From NCBI GenBank assembly GCA_029962745.1, contig CM057153.1:14828435-14892434 (forward strand): 64,000 nucleotides of DNA, in the 5' to 3' direction. Under the pieces are notes generated by a model. That model ran no database searches. It was given only the letters and a program-made list of their open reading frames with translations, and was not told where the DNA came from. This document shows positions 45,198 to 55,793 of this stretch, in pieces (within the stretch, counting starts at the first letter, position 1; the number at the start of each line of letters is the position of its first letter). The translations under genes were made by a program, and so were the position numbers. The DNA is from Echinometra lucunter. Taxonomy: Eukaryota > Echinodermata > Echinoidea > Camarodonta > Echinometridae.

Positions 45198-46050
45198 AAA
45201 TATGCAAATCTACAGAACACATGAGGTGGAATTTGGCTGTTTTGGAATGAAATAGTCACAGAGTAAGATAATTATACATCGATAATAAATAACACATGTG
45301 CTTGTATGTCAGATATACCTGTCAAACTTAAAAAGACAGCAATGTCTATAGTTCTTATTGCCCAGAATGAACTCAATTCAGCCCTGCCATGCAGTCAAGG
45401 TTTAATCAGAACTTTACTCCTTGCGGAGGACTAGGTCTTTGTGCTTGGGTGTATTTGGATTTTACAGACGTGCATCAATCAAACATGAATACATTATTTA
45501 CTCTGAGAACCAACCTCCATCCAAAAAGACATGACACAGATTAGATCTGGTCCAATCAGAGTCAATTTAAAGGCGAAGACAAGAGGTACAGCCTACATTG
45601 CCACTATACAAACCCCTGCTTCTCCCTTTCTTTGCAAGCTACCTTTTGACAAAATCTACCAACTAGTAACATACAGCATGGTGAATAAAACCAGTGACAG
45701 AATAAATACCTTGATGAAATACTAGTAATATCCTTATCAAATCCATATTTTGCAGAAGGAAAAGTATTCTATGTACCGTCAATCTAGAATAATCACGGCT
45801 GGTAATTTTTCACATTTTGTGGCGAAAAAAGACTGTTGATTCCACACTGAGGAACTATGAGAAATGCAAAAGCTTTGGCAGTGCAGTTGTGATTCTATCA
45901 CATCCTTGAGGCTGAACTACACCTCAAATTCTCAAATTATGTGCACCTGAGTATTATCAAGAGCAAATGTATACCTAAAACCTCCAAGGAACATAGTCAA
46001 AGTCCACAAAATACTTTAAACCGGAAATGGTGTCTGAAAGACAGGTTTAA

Positions 46051-46309
46051 GGTGTTTTATCTTTATGTCGTTGTGCGAAAGAACCCGTCTGGAACGCAAA
46101 ATACAAAAATGTAACAATTAAAATGTCTATTTTGACATATTGGAATAGAATTTTAGGAAGATCATGCCACAAGAAGATTGTATATCAATTCACAAGGTCC
46201 ATGCTACCCGTGAAATCATCAATCAATGTTTGAATATTTGATTTTCAGTAATTTTCCATTTGCCTACAGACGCATTTCTTTCGCGCGACAACATAAAGAT
46301 AAAACGCCT
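46051..46309. mobile_element. Foldback element downstream of POFUT1 (left-arm copy)
   Basis: GGTGTTTTATCTTTATGTCG and GCGCGACAACATAAAGATAAAACGCC are inverted. The pairing continues through GTCTGGAACGC / GCCTACAGACGC. It lies about 150 bp beyond the POFUT1 stop codon, possibly in the 3' UTR. Partner copy at 60841-61102. Confidence 0.65.
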
Positions 46310-46453
46310 AATCAAACTGTCATTTATAGTAACCCATTGTCTACTGGATCACGTAGTCTCTGTATTAATCCAATTGGAAATATGAGAGTGCAGTAGGCCA
46401 TGGGTTAACTAGAATTTATACATTCTAAGGATGTAGAAAAATTCATGATGTCC

Positions 46454-46622
46454 TCAAACACCAAAGCTGCCCAAAAAGTTGAATGGCTTGCCATTAGCAT
46501 CTCGCTCTCGCTTCACAATGGATGTAAATGAAGAGACACAGTTACCAATGAAGAAATCTGATTGGCCAAGTATGATGAGGTCCATCTGGGGTAACTAATC
46601 AGGGTTAGATGGTGAACTTTGA
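46454..46622 (-). CDS. POFUT1: POFUT1 exon 7 (left copy, frameshifted)
   Basis: Acceptor TTCACCAG. One base is missing after the acceptor, and further small indels follow near CTAACCCTGATTAGTTACC and CCATTCAACTTTTTGGGC. The intact partner at 60529-60693 is 165 nt; this copy is 169 nt. The conserved [12 protein letters not shown] block is readable. Confidence 0.85.
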
Positions 46623-49600
46623 CTGGTGAAGGCAAGCATAAAATAGATAAATAATTAGAAATAAAAGTAGAGTATACAGTTCAATGCAGGCTTTTTCTAC
46701 AAGTGAATACAAACACAATAAAACAATCAGGAAGAAATCTCACATTAATAGAAGAGAAAACAGATATTTTTCAAAAAAGTAACAAAGACAAATCCAAATA
46801 TGGTGGAAATGACAAAGATTACAACACAGTAGATCAAGATAACAATAGACTGATTCATTGTTGGGTCCAGCAGTGAAGGTGGGAATTTGGTCATTATTGC
46901 GAAAAGGCTGCACATCGCCAAAGTATGTTCTTACAATCCATACATACATACATACAGTGTACATACAGTGTACATACAGTGTACATTGTGTTTTATAAAG
47001 CATGTTTCAGATGCAGTACATGTAATAGACCTATTCAGTTTCAATAGTAACTTCTGTCGCCGGGGGGGGGGGTCCAAAATAAGAAAAGATTATTCAATGG
47101 GTTTGAATATACAATGAGTCAGGTGCATGTCAATGCATAAAATCAGCTATGTCCGGCATACTTGGAGCCACCAGTTATGGTTGAAATAAATGAAGACATT
47201 AACATAAAAACCAGCACCCAAAGCGAACAAGTCTACACCCATGGACGTACCATAGGAAGGACACTCATCGTAATCATGATGTTAATTAATCCATGCAATT
47301 GTGACTGTCAAAGTCATCTCATTAACATTCTGTACATATTCTCCACTGTGATCTTACAAGGTCCGCCGCTAATTAGTTAGGGGAGAAAATAGAGACAGTG
47401 ATTTGAAATAAGCTGTAGCTACATGCGCAGAAAATAATAATCGCTTAAATATGGAAAATCAATTTGCAGTTCTTCTTAACAGTTTGAATTCACTAATCTA
47501 TGTGTTTCATCTTGAAAATTGTATGAATGTTACAAGGTAGAGGTAATATTTCAATCGAATGTTTGAGATTTATAATCCTGTTTTTCCCCTTTTTTCTCTT
47601 AGTTTTCCAGAAGTATAATGCCGGATCTCATGAGGACCATGTCCTTCTCGTTGTTAAATAATATCATTCGGTGTGCGAAAGCGTGCGAATGAGCAATAAT
47701 AAATTTTATATCACAAAAATTAACATGTTCTCAGGTTTGCTGCTCCCCTAGCAGTCACTATGAACATGGCGGACAAAGAAAGCGGACAAAAACAACCTCT
47801 CATTCTACCCTTCACAATGGTTCTGGTAGTCAAAAGAACATCCCTTCACATCTATTATGTTTAATCATGTAGTTCCAGGTGAATATGCATGTGACACCTT
47901 TTCCACATATGTTCTTTTGACTACCAGAACCATTGTGAAGGGTAGAATGAGGGGTTGTTTATTTTGTCTGCTTTCTTTGTTCGTCATGTTCATAGTGAGT
48001 GTTCTAAATCAAACACGTATTCTGCAAGAGCACACCTGCCAAACAAAACCGAAATGAGGGTATCTGCTCCTTTGTCAATGACTGAACATGCTTACACAAT
48101 CATTATTGTCAAAACATGTTTTCATTAAGCTGCACATGATCAGAAGGCAGTGACAGTTATGTAAATTAAACCTCGCAGCAGAACTTGTAATTCAAGGGCC
48201 CATGACCGTCAGTGTTTCATTCATAATAATTCTATGTCTATACCACCTCATCTCCAAACATCTCTTGCAATTCCTCCTTGTAGGGGTGTTTATCTGTGGC
48301 AATGTAGACATGTTTGGTCTTGTACTTCTCCACAGCAGCTCTGGTTCCTCTAAGACCCTCTCCTTGTTAGGATAACACATCTCCATGGTGAGTGGTTCCT
48401 TACCAATCTCACGACACTGTGCGGATGCCATTCCTATACCCATTCCCTGAACTTGTGGACATCCTTTTTTCCGGCAGAGGGCATATTCATTCATCCATAA
48501 TAAATCATTTTTTTTAATGTATATATGTATTGACTGCTTTGAGGGGCATGGTTAAAACTACAGCCAAAAATATCTTGAAAACTGTGGCTGTGCCCGAGAC
48601 AAGTAAACCCTCGGCCTTGAGATTTCTGTCCATACCACATTGACACTGAAGCACTGTCATCGTTGTGCAGTTAGCGGTACTGAGGGCAAGGGTCCTTGTG
48701 TAGGACAGGGTAGCCATTAATACCCTGCATTCCTTTGAGATATTAACACTAGAATTCACCAGAGCTCATGAGTGCAATATCATATGATCTTGCACATGTA
48801 TCTTTGTATGCAAGGCAAACAATGTTTGACCAGTTTCATGCTAATTTCCTTTTGCTGCCAATACTGTAAATGAGCTGTAATAAAAATGAAACTGTCACAT
48901 TTGCCGTGAATTTCAAAACAGACATGTATCAATTAAAACTAGCCAGTATGAATATGTCATTTATAATATTGGCCAGCCTAGGCTTAAAAGATTCCTGAAT
49001 GTTGCCTGCAACTTTTGAAATTATAGTTTGAAATCATCAGTCCAGAGACCCAACCTGTCTAGTTTTTTACAAAGTAATTAACCCAAGTGGGTAGCATTCA
49101 TCTCCAAAGTGAAAATCAGATCACCCTCCGGAGAACCACATTCTTTTCAATTTCCCCTCAGCAACTACCCAAGGGGGGGGGGACAAGGGGAGTGACTGCC
49201 CCCCCCCATGATTTTCAAGTGACCAAAAAGAAAAAAAAGGAGAAAGAAGAAAGAACAGTATGGGAGAAGAGAGGGGTTGGATCATGTAACTATATAATAC
49301 CCCTATTTATTCATTTAAAATGTAATAAACTCACCAAAGGGTCATCTTCCCCCCCCCCAATCAATATCCCTGGCACCGCCCCTGACTTACCCAATCCTGA
49401 CCAGTTCTCAAATGGATACCAACAAACGGCTCTCTGTTAAAGAGTTGGCCAATGAGATGATAGGCTTCATTAAGAATGGTAAAATTCCATTTGAAATATC
49501 TCTGCATGATGCGATTACCGGCCTTCATGGGAAAAGGGCCGGGTGACCAAGCTGTTATTACCACTGGGTGCTCATCTGCTGGAAGACTGCAGGGAAAATA

Positions 49601-52600
49601 GAACCAATATTTTTCATCTTTGTTATTACAGAAGCATGCATCTCTTAAAAAGGCACTAAACAAATCTAATAATTCCTGTTGTTGTTATTATTGTTATTAT
49701 TCTTACCAGGGGCCAAGTCAAATATTAATATCAATTGCTGTACACATGTGCGACCGGAAAAACTTGTAAAAAGAGTACTTCTTGTCGGTTAAGGTGTGTC
49801 ATGCACGTGATGCCTTAGGGTGCCAAAAATCTGGAAAAGTGTATGATTGTTTATTTTAACTTTTTTTTTAATATAAGTTTTGGTATGTTTGTATCTCTGT
49901 ATGCGTGTGAGACATATTTGCCTTTCAAGATGAAGATGGTGGTGGTGGTGGTGGTGGTGGTGGTGATGGTGGTAGTTTGGGTGGTGGCATTGGTGTTGAT
50001 CAGGGTGAAAATGAAACATGTATTTGAACATGTGAAATTAGATCACTGTGGCTCAGAAAGAAAAGATTCTGATAGTTGTACCTAAAATTCATCAATATTT
50101 CATGGAAAATTTATGTTCTTATCATCTTCATATTATTCAAAAGAAAATAACAGTACCTGAATTCCCACCCATTATTACTCTTAAAATATCTGGGAAGCAA
50201 AAAATAAAATGAAAGTTCATCATGCTGAATATCTTTTTTCTTAAGATAATGAAATATGATACTTAATATAGTTCTTTACTTTAGATTACAAAATGAATAT
50301 GACTTACTTTCTGTCGCTCTTTTCTTTGATAATTTCCATGTTTTTTCATCAGAAATATCAGCCTTCAATTCGAAATCTGCCTTCACTTCCTCCACAAAAC
50401 TGATGTTGTATGCATCCCATATTGCCGATGCATGTATGTCTGAAAGTATCAAGATGAAGAAGTGGGACTTAATTACTTGATTATTATAAAGTAGTTTTTT
50501 GATTAAAGCTAAAGATGGAATAAATCAGAGCGAAAATTTGAATGAAAATGGACCGGAAATAAGAAAGTTATGGCTATATTCTGTATGACATTTTTGACAC
50601 TATATAGCTACTGATGACATCATTTTGTGGGCATCTCTCCACTGGCGTACTGGAGGGGGGCTGGGGGGGCGCCAGCCCCCCCAAATAAATTCAACCAGGT
50701 TTATTTCTATTTTATATAAGTGTTATCACACGAATTCAATTACTTCTCCCTAGACTTTCCTTTCTAACCTGTTAAGTAACGCATTCACAATTTCCAAATA
50801 GCATGCATAGCAAGGCAGAAAACACGCATATATAATACTAATGTGTTTTATGATATAACACTTGGTTTATCTGTTTATCTGACAATGATTCAAACTTTGA
50901 TAATGAACATTCTTAGATTTACCAAACTAGACACGGGCTTTAAGTTTGCAGTCCCAAATAGTGTTCTTTTACAGAGTTGCAAACCAATCAATACTGCAAA
51001 AAAACCTCTTTACCATGGGAGTGCACTTGCGTAGCCAGGGGGGGACGATGGGGGCGGTCACCCTCCAAACACAACAAAAGGAAAGAAAAAGTAGAAGGAA
51101 AAAAGCAGAAGCGAGAAAAGAAAAAAAGGTAGAGAACGTAAGAAGCGGGAGCAGACAAGGAACAATGCAAAGAAACGTCGGAGCTTCCGCGCTTCGCGCG
51201 GGAGGGGAAAAACTCCCCCTCCCTGCACCCTCCCCCATAGGGAGCGCGCTTCGCGCGCCACAACCGCCCCACTGAAATGAAATCCTAGCTATGCCACTGT
51301 GGGAGTGAAACCCTGGTACCCCACCGCATCACACCCTCTCCATGCTCGTCCTTTTTATTTCATAGTGTTTTTGTCTGTATTATCATCATAAGTAATAAAT
51401 TATTTTGTGTAACGCTGGCAATTTGTTTGAAAACTTAAGATTATTTGGGCTGCATGTTTTCATAATCATGTTTCCAAGTTCATGAAAATATCCTTTTCCG
51501 GGTCGGTAAATTCATGACACTTTTATCCATAACAGTACAATGTCATCAAACGTCGGAGCTTCCGCGCTTCGCGCGGGAGGGGGGAAACTCCCCCCTAGGG
51601 AGCGCGCTTCGCGCGCGTCATTAAGTGATTCACACGCTTCGCGTGCTCACCTACCGCCCCACTAAAATGAAATCCTTTTGTTGGAAATGAGAGAAAATAA
51701 AAGCTGAATGAACTGAAGTTGGAAGTTTAAGTCGAAAAAAAGAAAAAGCTCCGTATCCGTGAAGGGGGGGGGGGCTACCCCGGGCTCGGTCGCTACACTC
51801 CTCAGGGTTGGTCGCTTCGCTCCTCGCAAAGATTGAGCCCCCCCCCCAATATTTGGCTCATACGCCACTGATCTCTCAATATGTTTTGTACACACATAAT
51901 GGAACATTTCCAGTTGCTTAAGATTTGCAACCTTTTCTTAAGACAAACTCAAGATGTGGAGTGTTTTCTCCACACATATTTGGGAAAAGGACAATGAAAA
52001 CATGCTCTTCAAGAAAAGAAAAAAACAAAACATATTCTCAGTTGTCCACAAATTATATCAACAATACCTATGGTAGAGTCAAAAACTGAAAATTTCATAC
52101 AGGCATACTTTCTTATCCATTTCCGATTTCATTCTAATGTCGCTCCACCAACTGGCCATCAGAAGGATGTAACACCCCCCCCCCCCCCCGCCACCAATAT
52201 CACCAACTCCCCACAACCCTTCCCCCATTACCCCTCCCCTCCCACCCCCACCCCCCGTGTGGCTGGTTCCAGATGCTGCACAACTAGCTATCAGAAGGGC
52301 TGTTACCCCCCAACCCCCCTCCCCCCCAAACCACCACCACCCTTAGGCCCCCCTCAACAGCAGCTAGGCCCCCCCCCCTATTCACTTGACTGACCACAGT
52401 ACAGTATTGAAACACAATCATTTCATCACACTGGCTTACAAGCATTTGACAGCTTACCCTTAGTTTTATTCAACAGCCCACATGTTCATTCTTCACCCAA
52501 TAAGAGCAGTATGCGATCCTCTTATCTCTCTGGCCAGTGAATGGGGGCCAGTTCTGCCATGAAGGTTTCCATGGTGATAATACGAGGGTTAGAACGCCCT

Positions 52601-54991
52601 CAGATGTGCCAACTGAAACCAGTCGGTGAACGGGACATATACCTTTTTCAAATAGTGAGAAAAGAACGATGTGTACACTAGCTAGAATATAGCATCTGAC
52701 CAGATTCCCCATTTATACTGAGAGTTAGACCATCCCAGGGCCCTGTTTCATAAACTTGTTATCAGTAACAACTGCCACATTTCTATGCTCTCAGCCAATT
52801 AGATGCAAGGATTTCAGTAGCTTATAACAGTTGTCAGTAAAATCACTGACAAGGTCACTTCATGAAATGCTCCCAATTTTCCTCACCTGGGTCAAGTGTG
52901 TAAATGTATAGCATTGTCTTTCCCAGGACATTATTGCTGTGGCAGGGATTTGAGCCAGGGAAAAGAAATCAATAATTTTTTTTCCGGTGCTACTTTTTGA
53001 GCCCAACCACGCCAATTTTCTACATTGTATTACATTTACATTGGACCCTATGGAAATTTCAGGGGCTCTTTCAAAGTTTTCCAGAGCCTTTTTGAGCATT
53101 TCAAGGGCGAATGCGCCGCGAGCCCCCGTGTAATTTTTTCCCCTGATTTGAACCCCTTACTTTTCTAATTCACAGTCCTTACACTGCATAGTGTCATATA
53201 ATTAAAAACAAAATGGCAGCCATCAATGGCCAGGCCATAAAGCAGTATAGGTAAGCACTAAATAGGTACCAGTCCTGCCAGACCCAAGCTCATAAATATT
53301 CTTAAATATTCATAGGATTAGGATTAGGATTAGGGTTAGGTTAGGGTTAGGGTTAGGGTTAGGGTAAGGGTTAGGGTTAGGGTAGGGTTAGGATTAGGAT
53401 TAGGGTTAGGATTAGGATTAGGGTTCAGCTTGCGTCTGCAGGATTGGTACCTATATAGTGCTTACCAGCAGTATAGCATCTCTTGTTCGAGACACTTTTG
53501 CACGTATTCTCTTTAAATCCAGAATGGCGTGGAAAAACACATCATACATGAACAGAAGAGAAAATGCTCAGAAAATTTCATTCTATTTCTGATCATGCTA
53601 TGCACTGTGTACCTCTTATGAATAAGAACAATTTGATTGTGGGTGATTATTAAATTGGCAACATTGTAAATTATATTCTCATTTATTTCTGCAAATTGGC
53701 AATTTTTCGGTATAGTGTTGCAGGGTTATTCACAATGATTCATATTATATCATTTTTTTTCAGTGTGTACCATTTATGAAAAAGAATTTAATTTTGGGTA
53801 ATTATTAAATTGGCAACACTGTGTAAATTATATTCTCACTTATTCAAATGCAAATTGGCAATTTTTCGGTAAACTGTTGCAGTGTTATTCACTTTGATTC
53901 ATATTGTATGCATTTCTATTTTTTCTCAACCATGTGGAAAATCAAAGTAAAAGATAGGAAAATGAAAGTAAATGGGGCCAATTGAGGGAGGAAAAACTGA
54001 GTAACTTTAATAGACCTTAAGAAAATCGGTGCTGGCTATGGGATGAGATATTGGCAGACTTACCCCTTGAGTTGGGAAGGGTGGTAGTTATATGGGTCCT
54101 ATTCATGGCTTTGCCTAGTCAGTGATCCAAGGTACTGTTCCATTATTACCAAATCTTCCTATATAGAAAATAGTGAAACAAAAACAACAAAAAAAGCACA
54201 GCTATAATCACAGAACTTTTTCTTCATATACAACATTTTTTTTATATACTAAATACTAAGAATGTACAGCAATTAGGTTAGTTTCACTTTTATATCTGTC
54301 TGTATGTAAACGGTTCCTGTCATTATACTATATTCAAAAATATGAGCTTTAATACCGGCTTTAACAGTCTATCAAAAAGCATGGTGTGAATCAGGGCGGT
54401 GCCATTCTATTTTGGGGATAAAGGGGCAAAATGACCCACAGTGAGTTTATTTATGTTTTGAATGAACAACGGGACCACTATTAGTTGGTTGACCCTGCCC
54501 TCTCTTCCCCCACACTCTTTTTTTTCTTCTTCTTTCTTCTCTCTTCTTTCATCTTCTTCTTTTACAATTTTTGTACAATTGCTTCTCTCTATCCTCTTTT
54601 TCTTACAACTGATTTTGCCCAAGGTTTCATTCTCCTTTAACTTCACGAATTCAATAAGGCTGTAATAAGCCACAAAGGAGCGTGAGAAGAAAAAGGTATG
54701 GACATTCTTGACAGTGGTATAGTTATGACAATGAAACTTACCCATGCATGGACAGAAAGAGAAGTAGCCATTTGGGTCCCATTCTAGTTTAGGAGGGGGT
54801 GCTGGACATCTTGAGCTTCTGCCCTCTGTCGAGAAGACCCCATCCAATCTCGTATCCATGACAACCACATCCTCTCCATCACTGACGATGATGTCCTCTT
54901 CCTGCTGTAAGTGATGATGATCAGCTGATGAAGAAACTTGAAGAGCAGATAGGAGGATCCAAGCTGAGATGAATGGTGTTGTCAATCTCAT
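46454..54991 (-). CDS. POFUT1: POFUT1, GDP-fucose protein O-fucosyltransferase 1, with assembly-type frame lesions
   Basis: Seven minus-strand exons: 54742-54991, 54064-54158, 52458-52642, 50308-50439, 49391-49586, 48247-48471, 46454-46622. POFUT1 transfers fucose from GDP-fucose to Ser/Thr in EGF repeats (Notch and others) in the ER lumen. Exon 1 gives a signal peptide and [13 protein letters not shown], exon 2 RFGN...LGSL, exon 5 the catalytic-loop [10 protein letters not shown] with its invariant Arg, and exon 7 [16 protein letters not shown]. The expected product is about 410 residues (human 388). Frames break in exons 2, 3, 6 and 7, often at short homopolymers. Exon 6 also has CCG where its acceptor CAG should be. 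The duplicate at 56684-60693 lacks some of these lesions, which favours sequencing error over gene death. No KDEL-like tail is seen after the final FGV stop. Confidence 0.88.
47756..47997. mobile_element. 242-bp hairpin element in POFUT1 intron 6 (left-arm copy)
   Basis: CACTATGAACATGGCGGACA...ACCCTTCACAATGGTTCTGG and GGTAGTCAAAAGAACAT are mirrored at the right (ATGTTCTTTTGACTACC ... CATGTTCATAGTG). This gives arms of about 95 bp around a ~50-bp loop. Partner copy at 59146-59387. The 66-codon frame through it is a hairpin artefact. Confidence 0.8.
48247..48471 (-). CDS. POFUT1: POFUT1 exon 6 (left copy, two compensating indels)
   Basis: Reads [40 protein letters not shown], then shifts. The family frame ([20 protein letters not shown]) is one base away. 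The A run before CCAGAGC has 2 A here and 4 in the partner copy; 3 would keep the frame. The first A run (after the acceptor) is one longer than in the partner. The acceptor reads GCCG instead of GCAG. Confidence 0.88.
49173..49384. mobile_element. Family A MITE abutting the POFUT1 exon 5 donor (left-arm copy)
   Basis: Same landmarks as 23901-24141 (CATGATTTTCAAGTGACCA, TTCATTTAAAATGTAATAAACTCACC, poly(C), TGGCACCGCCCC). The target duplication is ACTTACCCAA at 49385-49394 and a one-base-shorter AACTACCCAA at 49163-49172. Confidence 0.85.
49391..49586 (-). CDS. POFUT1: POFUT1 exon 5 (left copy)
   Basis: Acceptor TCCCTGCAG, donor GATTGG|GTAAGT. 196 nt, intact. Encodes [33 protein letters not shown] and [12 protein letters not shown]. 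The GIHLR motif carries the conserved Arg of the GDP-fucose site. Confidence 0.93.
49936..49990. repeat. (GGT)n microsatellite in POFUT1 intron 4
   Basis: A GGTGGTGGT run of about 10 units. The right-arm partner (about 57129-57190) is different in unit number and has CCACCC interruptions. Confidence 0.9.
50308..50439 (-). CDS. POFUT1: POFUT1 exon 4 (left copy)
   Basis: Acceptor GATACTTTCAG, donor GAAA|GTAAGT. Reads [20 protein letters not shown] then [12 protein letters not shown], equivalent to the family's PFWD...SF segment. It lacks one G near AAAAGAGCGAC relative to the partner. Only the partner's version gives the phase that exon 5 needs. Confidence 0.8.
51024..51299. mobile_element. 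Family B MITE with TGGGAGTG target duplication (left-arm copy)
   Basis: TGGGAGTG flanks both sides (51016-51023, 51300-51307). The ends CACTTGCGTAGCCAGG and CCTAGCTATGCCACTG are imperfect inverted repeats. Inside are a purine-rich run, AACGTCGGAGCTTCCGCG, two CTTCGCGCG palindromes and ACTGAAATGAAATCC. In POFUT1 intron 3. Partner at 55794-56081; related fragments at 51548-51672 and in 43275-44370. Confidence 0.85.
51548..51860. repeat. Family B fragments with GCTTCGCGC palindromes and G/C runs
   Basis: AACGTCGGAGCTTCCGCGCT, GCGCGCTTCGCGCGCG and ACCGCCCCACTAAAATGAAATCC match the right half of 51024-51299. A second unit (51758-51872) has G and C runs and ends CATACGCCACTGA. Partial or nested copies. 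Confidence 0.6.
52168..52380. repeat. C-rich region, two imperfect repeats
   Basis: More than half C, with runs up to about 17. The phrase CTRGCYATCAGAAGGNTGT occurs before each half (about 52153 and 52287), so it is a degenerate two-copy repeat. In POFUT1 intron 3. Confidence 0.75.
52458..52642 (-). CDS. POFUT1: POFUT1 exon 3 (frameshifted)
   Basis: Read in successive frames: [14 protein letters not shown], then [19 protein letters not shown], then [14 protein letters not shown]. This parallels the family's segment between PPWVEY and the WD region. The upper boundary (AAAAAG acceptor) is a guess; the donor is AAGG|GTAAGC. At least two indels break the frame, and no second copy exists in the window to judge them. 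Confidence 0.72.
52738..52875. mobile_element. Hairpin MITE, GCGTTTCATGAA family, copy 4
   Basis: GGCCCTGTTTCATAAACTTGTT...CTCTCAGCCAATTAGATGC...AGTTGTCAGTAAAATCACTGAC...CTTCATGAAATGCTCCC. The loop and right arm match 2703-2838; the left arm is more diverged. In POFUT1 intron 2. Confidence 0.7.
53250..53466. mobile_element. MITE with telomeric TTAGGG core and 9-bp target duplication
   Basis: AGCAGTATA stands exactly at 53241-53249 and 53467-53475. The element begins GGTAAGCACTAAATAGGTAC and ends GTACCTATATAGTGCTTACC. The inverted ends continue through CAGTCCTGCCAGACCCAAGCT to about 40 bp with a few mismatches. The core 53312-53426 is TTAGGG with TTAGGA, TTAGG and TTAGGGTAAGG variants, the vertebrate/echinoderm-type telomere repeat. 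No coding frame. It lies in POFUT1 intron 2. Confidence 0.88.
53312..53426 (+). repeat. Interstitial telomeric repeat (TTAGGG/TTAGGA)n
   Basis: About 19 hexamer-like units, strongest as TTAGGG in the middle with TTAGGA at both borders. Entirely inside the MITE ends at 53250 and 53466. Confidence 0.95.
53607..53915. repeat. Two-copy ~155-bp tandem duplication
   Basis: GTGTACC..TTATGAA..., GATTATTAAATTGGCAACA, AAATTGGCAATTTTTCGGTA and TTATTCACNNTGATTCATAT occur in the same order twice (about 53607-53762 and 53763-53915) with roughly 10-15% difference. In POFUT1 intron 2. Confidence 0.85.
54064..54158 (-). CDS. POFUT1: POFUT1 exon 2 (frameshifted)
   Basis: Acceptor TTCTATATAG, donor CAAGG|GTAAGT. 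The first codons complete the split Gly of exon 1 and read GRFGN. After an error-rich stretch, CTTGGATCACTG encodes LGSL and AAAGCCATGAATAGGACC encodes KAMNRT, the family's substrate-site start. The 95-nt length fits the phase, but internal indels introduce a stop. Confidence 0.75.
54391..54560. mobile_element. Family A MITE, partial copy in POFUT1 intron 1
   Basis: GGGCGGTGCCATTCTATTTT, GGCAAAATGACCCAC, GAGTTTATTTATGTTTTGAATGAAC and then a CT-rich stretch, in the order of 57743-57960. The far end with poly(C) is missing. Confidence 0.7.
54742..54991 (-). CDS. POFUT1: POFUT1 exon 1
   Basis: The ATG is followed by a hydrophobic signal peptide ([19 protein letters not shown]), an acidic stretch, then [15 protein letters not shown] and a split Gly codon. 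Donor ATGG|GTAAGT. WDPxGY..CPCMG is the hallmark N-terminus of POFUT1 (first strand of the GT-B fold). No second copy of this exon exists in the window. Confidence 0.92.
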
Positions 54992-55170
54992 TGTAGGGGT
55001 TGAACGAGACCTATGTTGAGGAAATTATTTAGTTAATTCATGTATTAATTGGGAGGAATTTGTTCATTTGTGTATTTTTATTTATTGATAGATTATAGAT
55101 AGATTGATTGATTGCTTGACTGCAATGACTGACTGATTGATTTTTTTTGATTAAACATTAGTATCCAAGA

Positions 55171-55670
55171 NNNNNNNNNNNNNNNNNNNNNNNNNNNNNN
55201 NNNNNNNNNNNNNNNNNNNNNNNNNNNNNNNNNNNNNNNNNNNNNNNNNNNNNNNNNNNNNNNNNNNNNNNNNNNNNNNNNNNNNNNNNNNNNNNNNNNN
55301 NNNNNNNNNNNNNNNNNNNNNNNNNNNNNNNNNNNNNNNNNNNNNNNNNNNNNNNNNNNNNNNNNNNNNNNNNNNNNNNNNNNNNNNNNNNNNNNNNNNN
55401 NNNNNNNNNNNNNNNNNNNNNNNNNNNNNNNNNNNNNNNNNNNNNNNNNNNNNNNNNNNNNNNNNNNNNNNNNNNNNNNNNNNNNNNNNNNNNNNNNNNN
55501 NNNNNNNNNNNNNNNNNNNNNNNNNNNNNNNNNNNNNNNNNNNNNNNNNNNNNNNNNNNNNNNNNNNNNNNNNNNNNNNNNNNNNNNNNNNNNNNNNNNN
55601 NNNNNNNNNNNNNNNNNNNNNNNNNNNNNNNNNNNNNNNNNNNNNNNNNNNNNNNNNNNNNNNNNNNNNN
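55171..55670. other. Assembly gap, 500 N
   Basis: Exactly 500 N, 180 bp upstream of the POFUT1 start codon. The inverted duplicate begins at the first base after it. Confidence 1.
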
Positions 55671-55793
55671 AATGCCAGCGTTACACAAAATACTTTATTA
55701 CTTATGATGATAATACAGACAAAAACACTATGAAATAAAAAGGACGAGCATGGAGAGGGTGTGATGCGGTGGGGTACCAGGGTTTCACTCCCA

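Larger units (their letters stand above)
43173..51420 (+). repeat. Left arm of an 8.3-kb inverted duplication
   Basis: This stretch is matched throughout, in reverse complement, by 55671-64000. Checked anchor points: 43173-43230 with the last 60 bases of the window, POFUT1 exons 7, 6, 5 and 4, the hairpins at 44920 and 47756, the MITE at 51024, and AACGCTGGC at 51411 with the first bases after the gap. Differences are scattered single-base changes and small indels, many in homopolymers (the G run at 43810 is 29 long, its partner 24). Confidence 0.95.

Noticed and set aside
47857..48057. 66-codon frame identical at 47857-48057 (+) and 59086-59286 (-)
   Set aside because: Identical only because of the inverted duplication, and it runs through a hairpin element.
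53312..53426. Chromosome end or fusion point
   Set aside because: The TTAGGG tract is short, degenerate, enclosed by inverted ends with a target duplication, and sits inside an intron.
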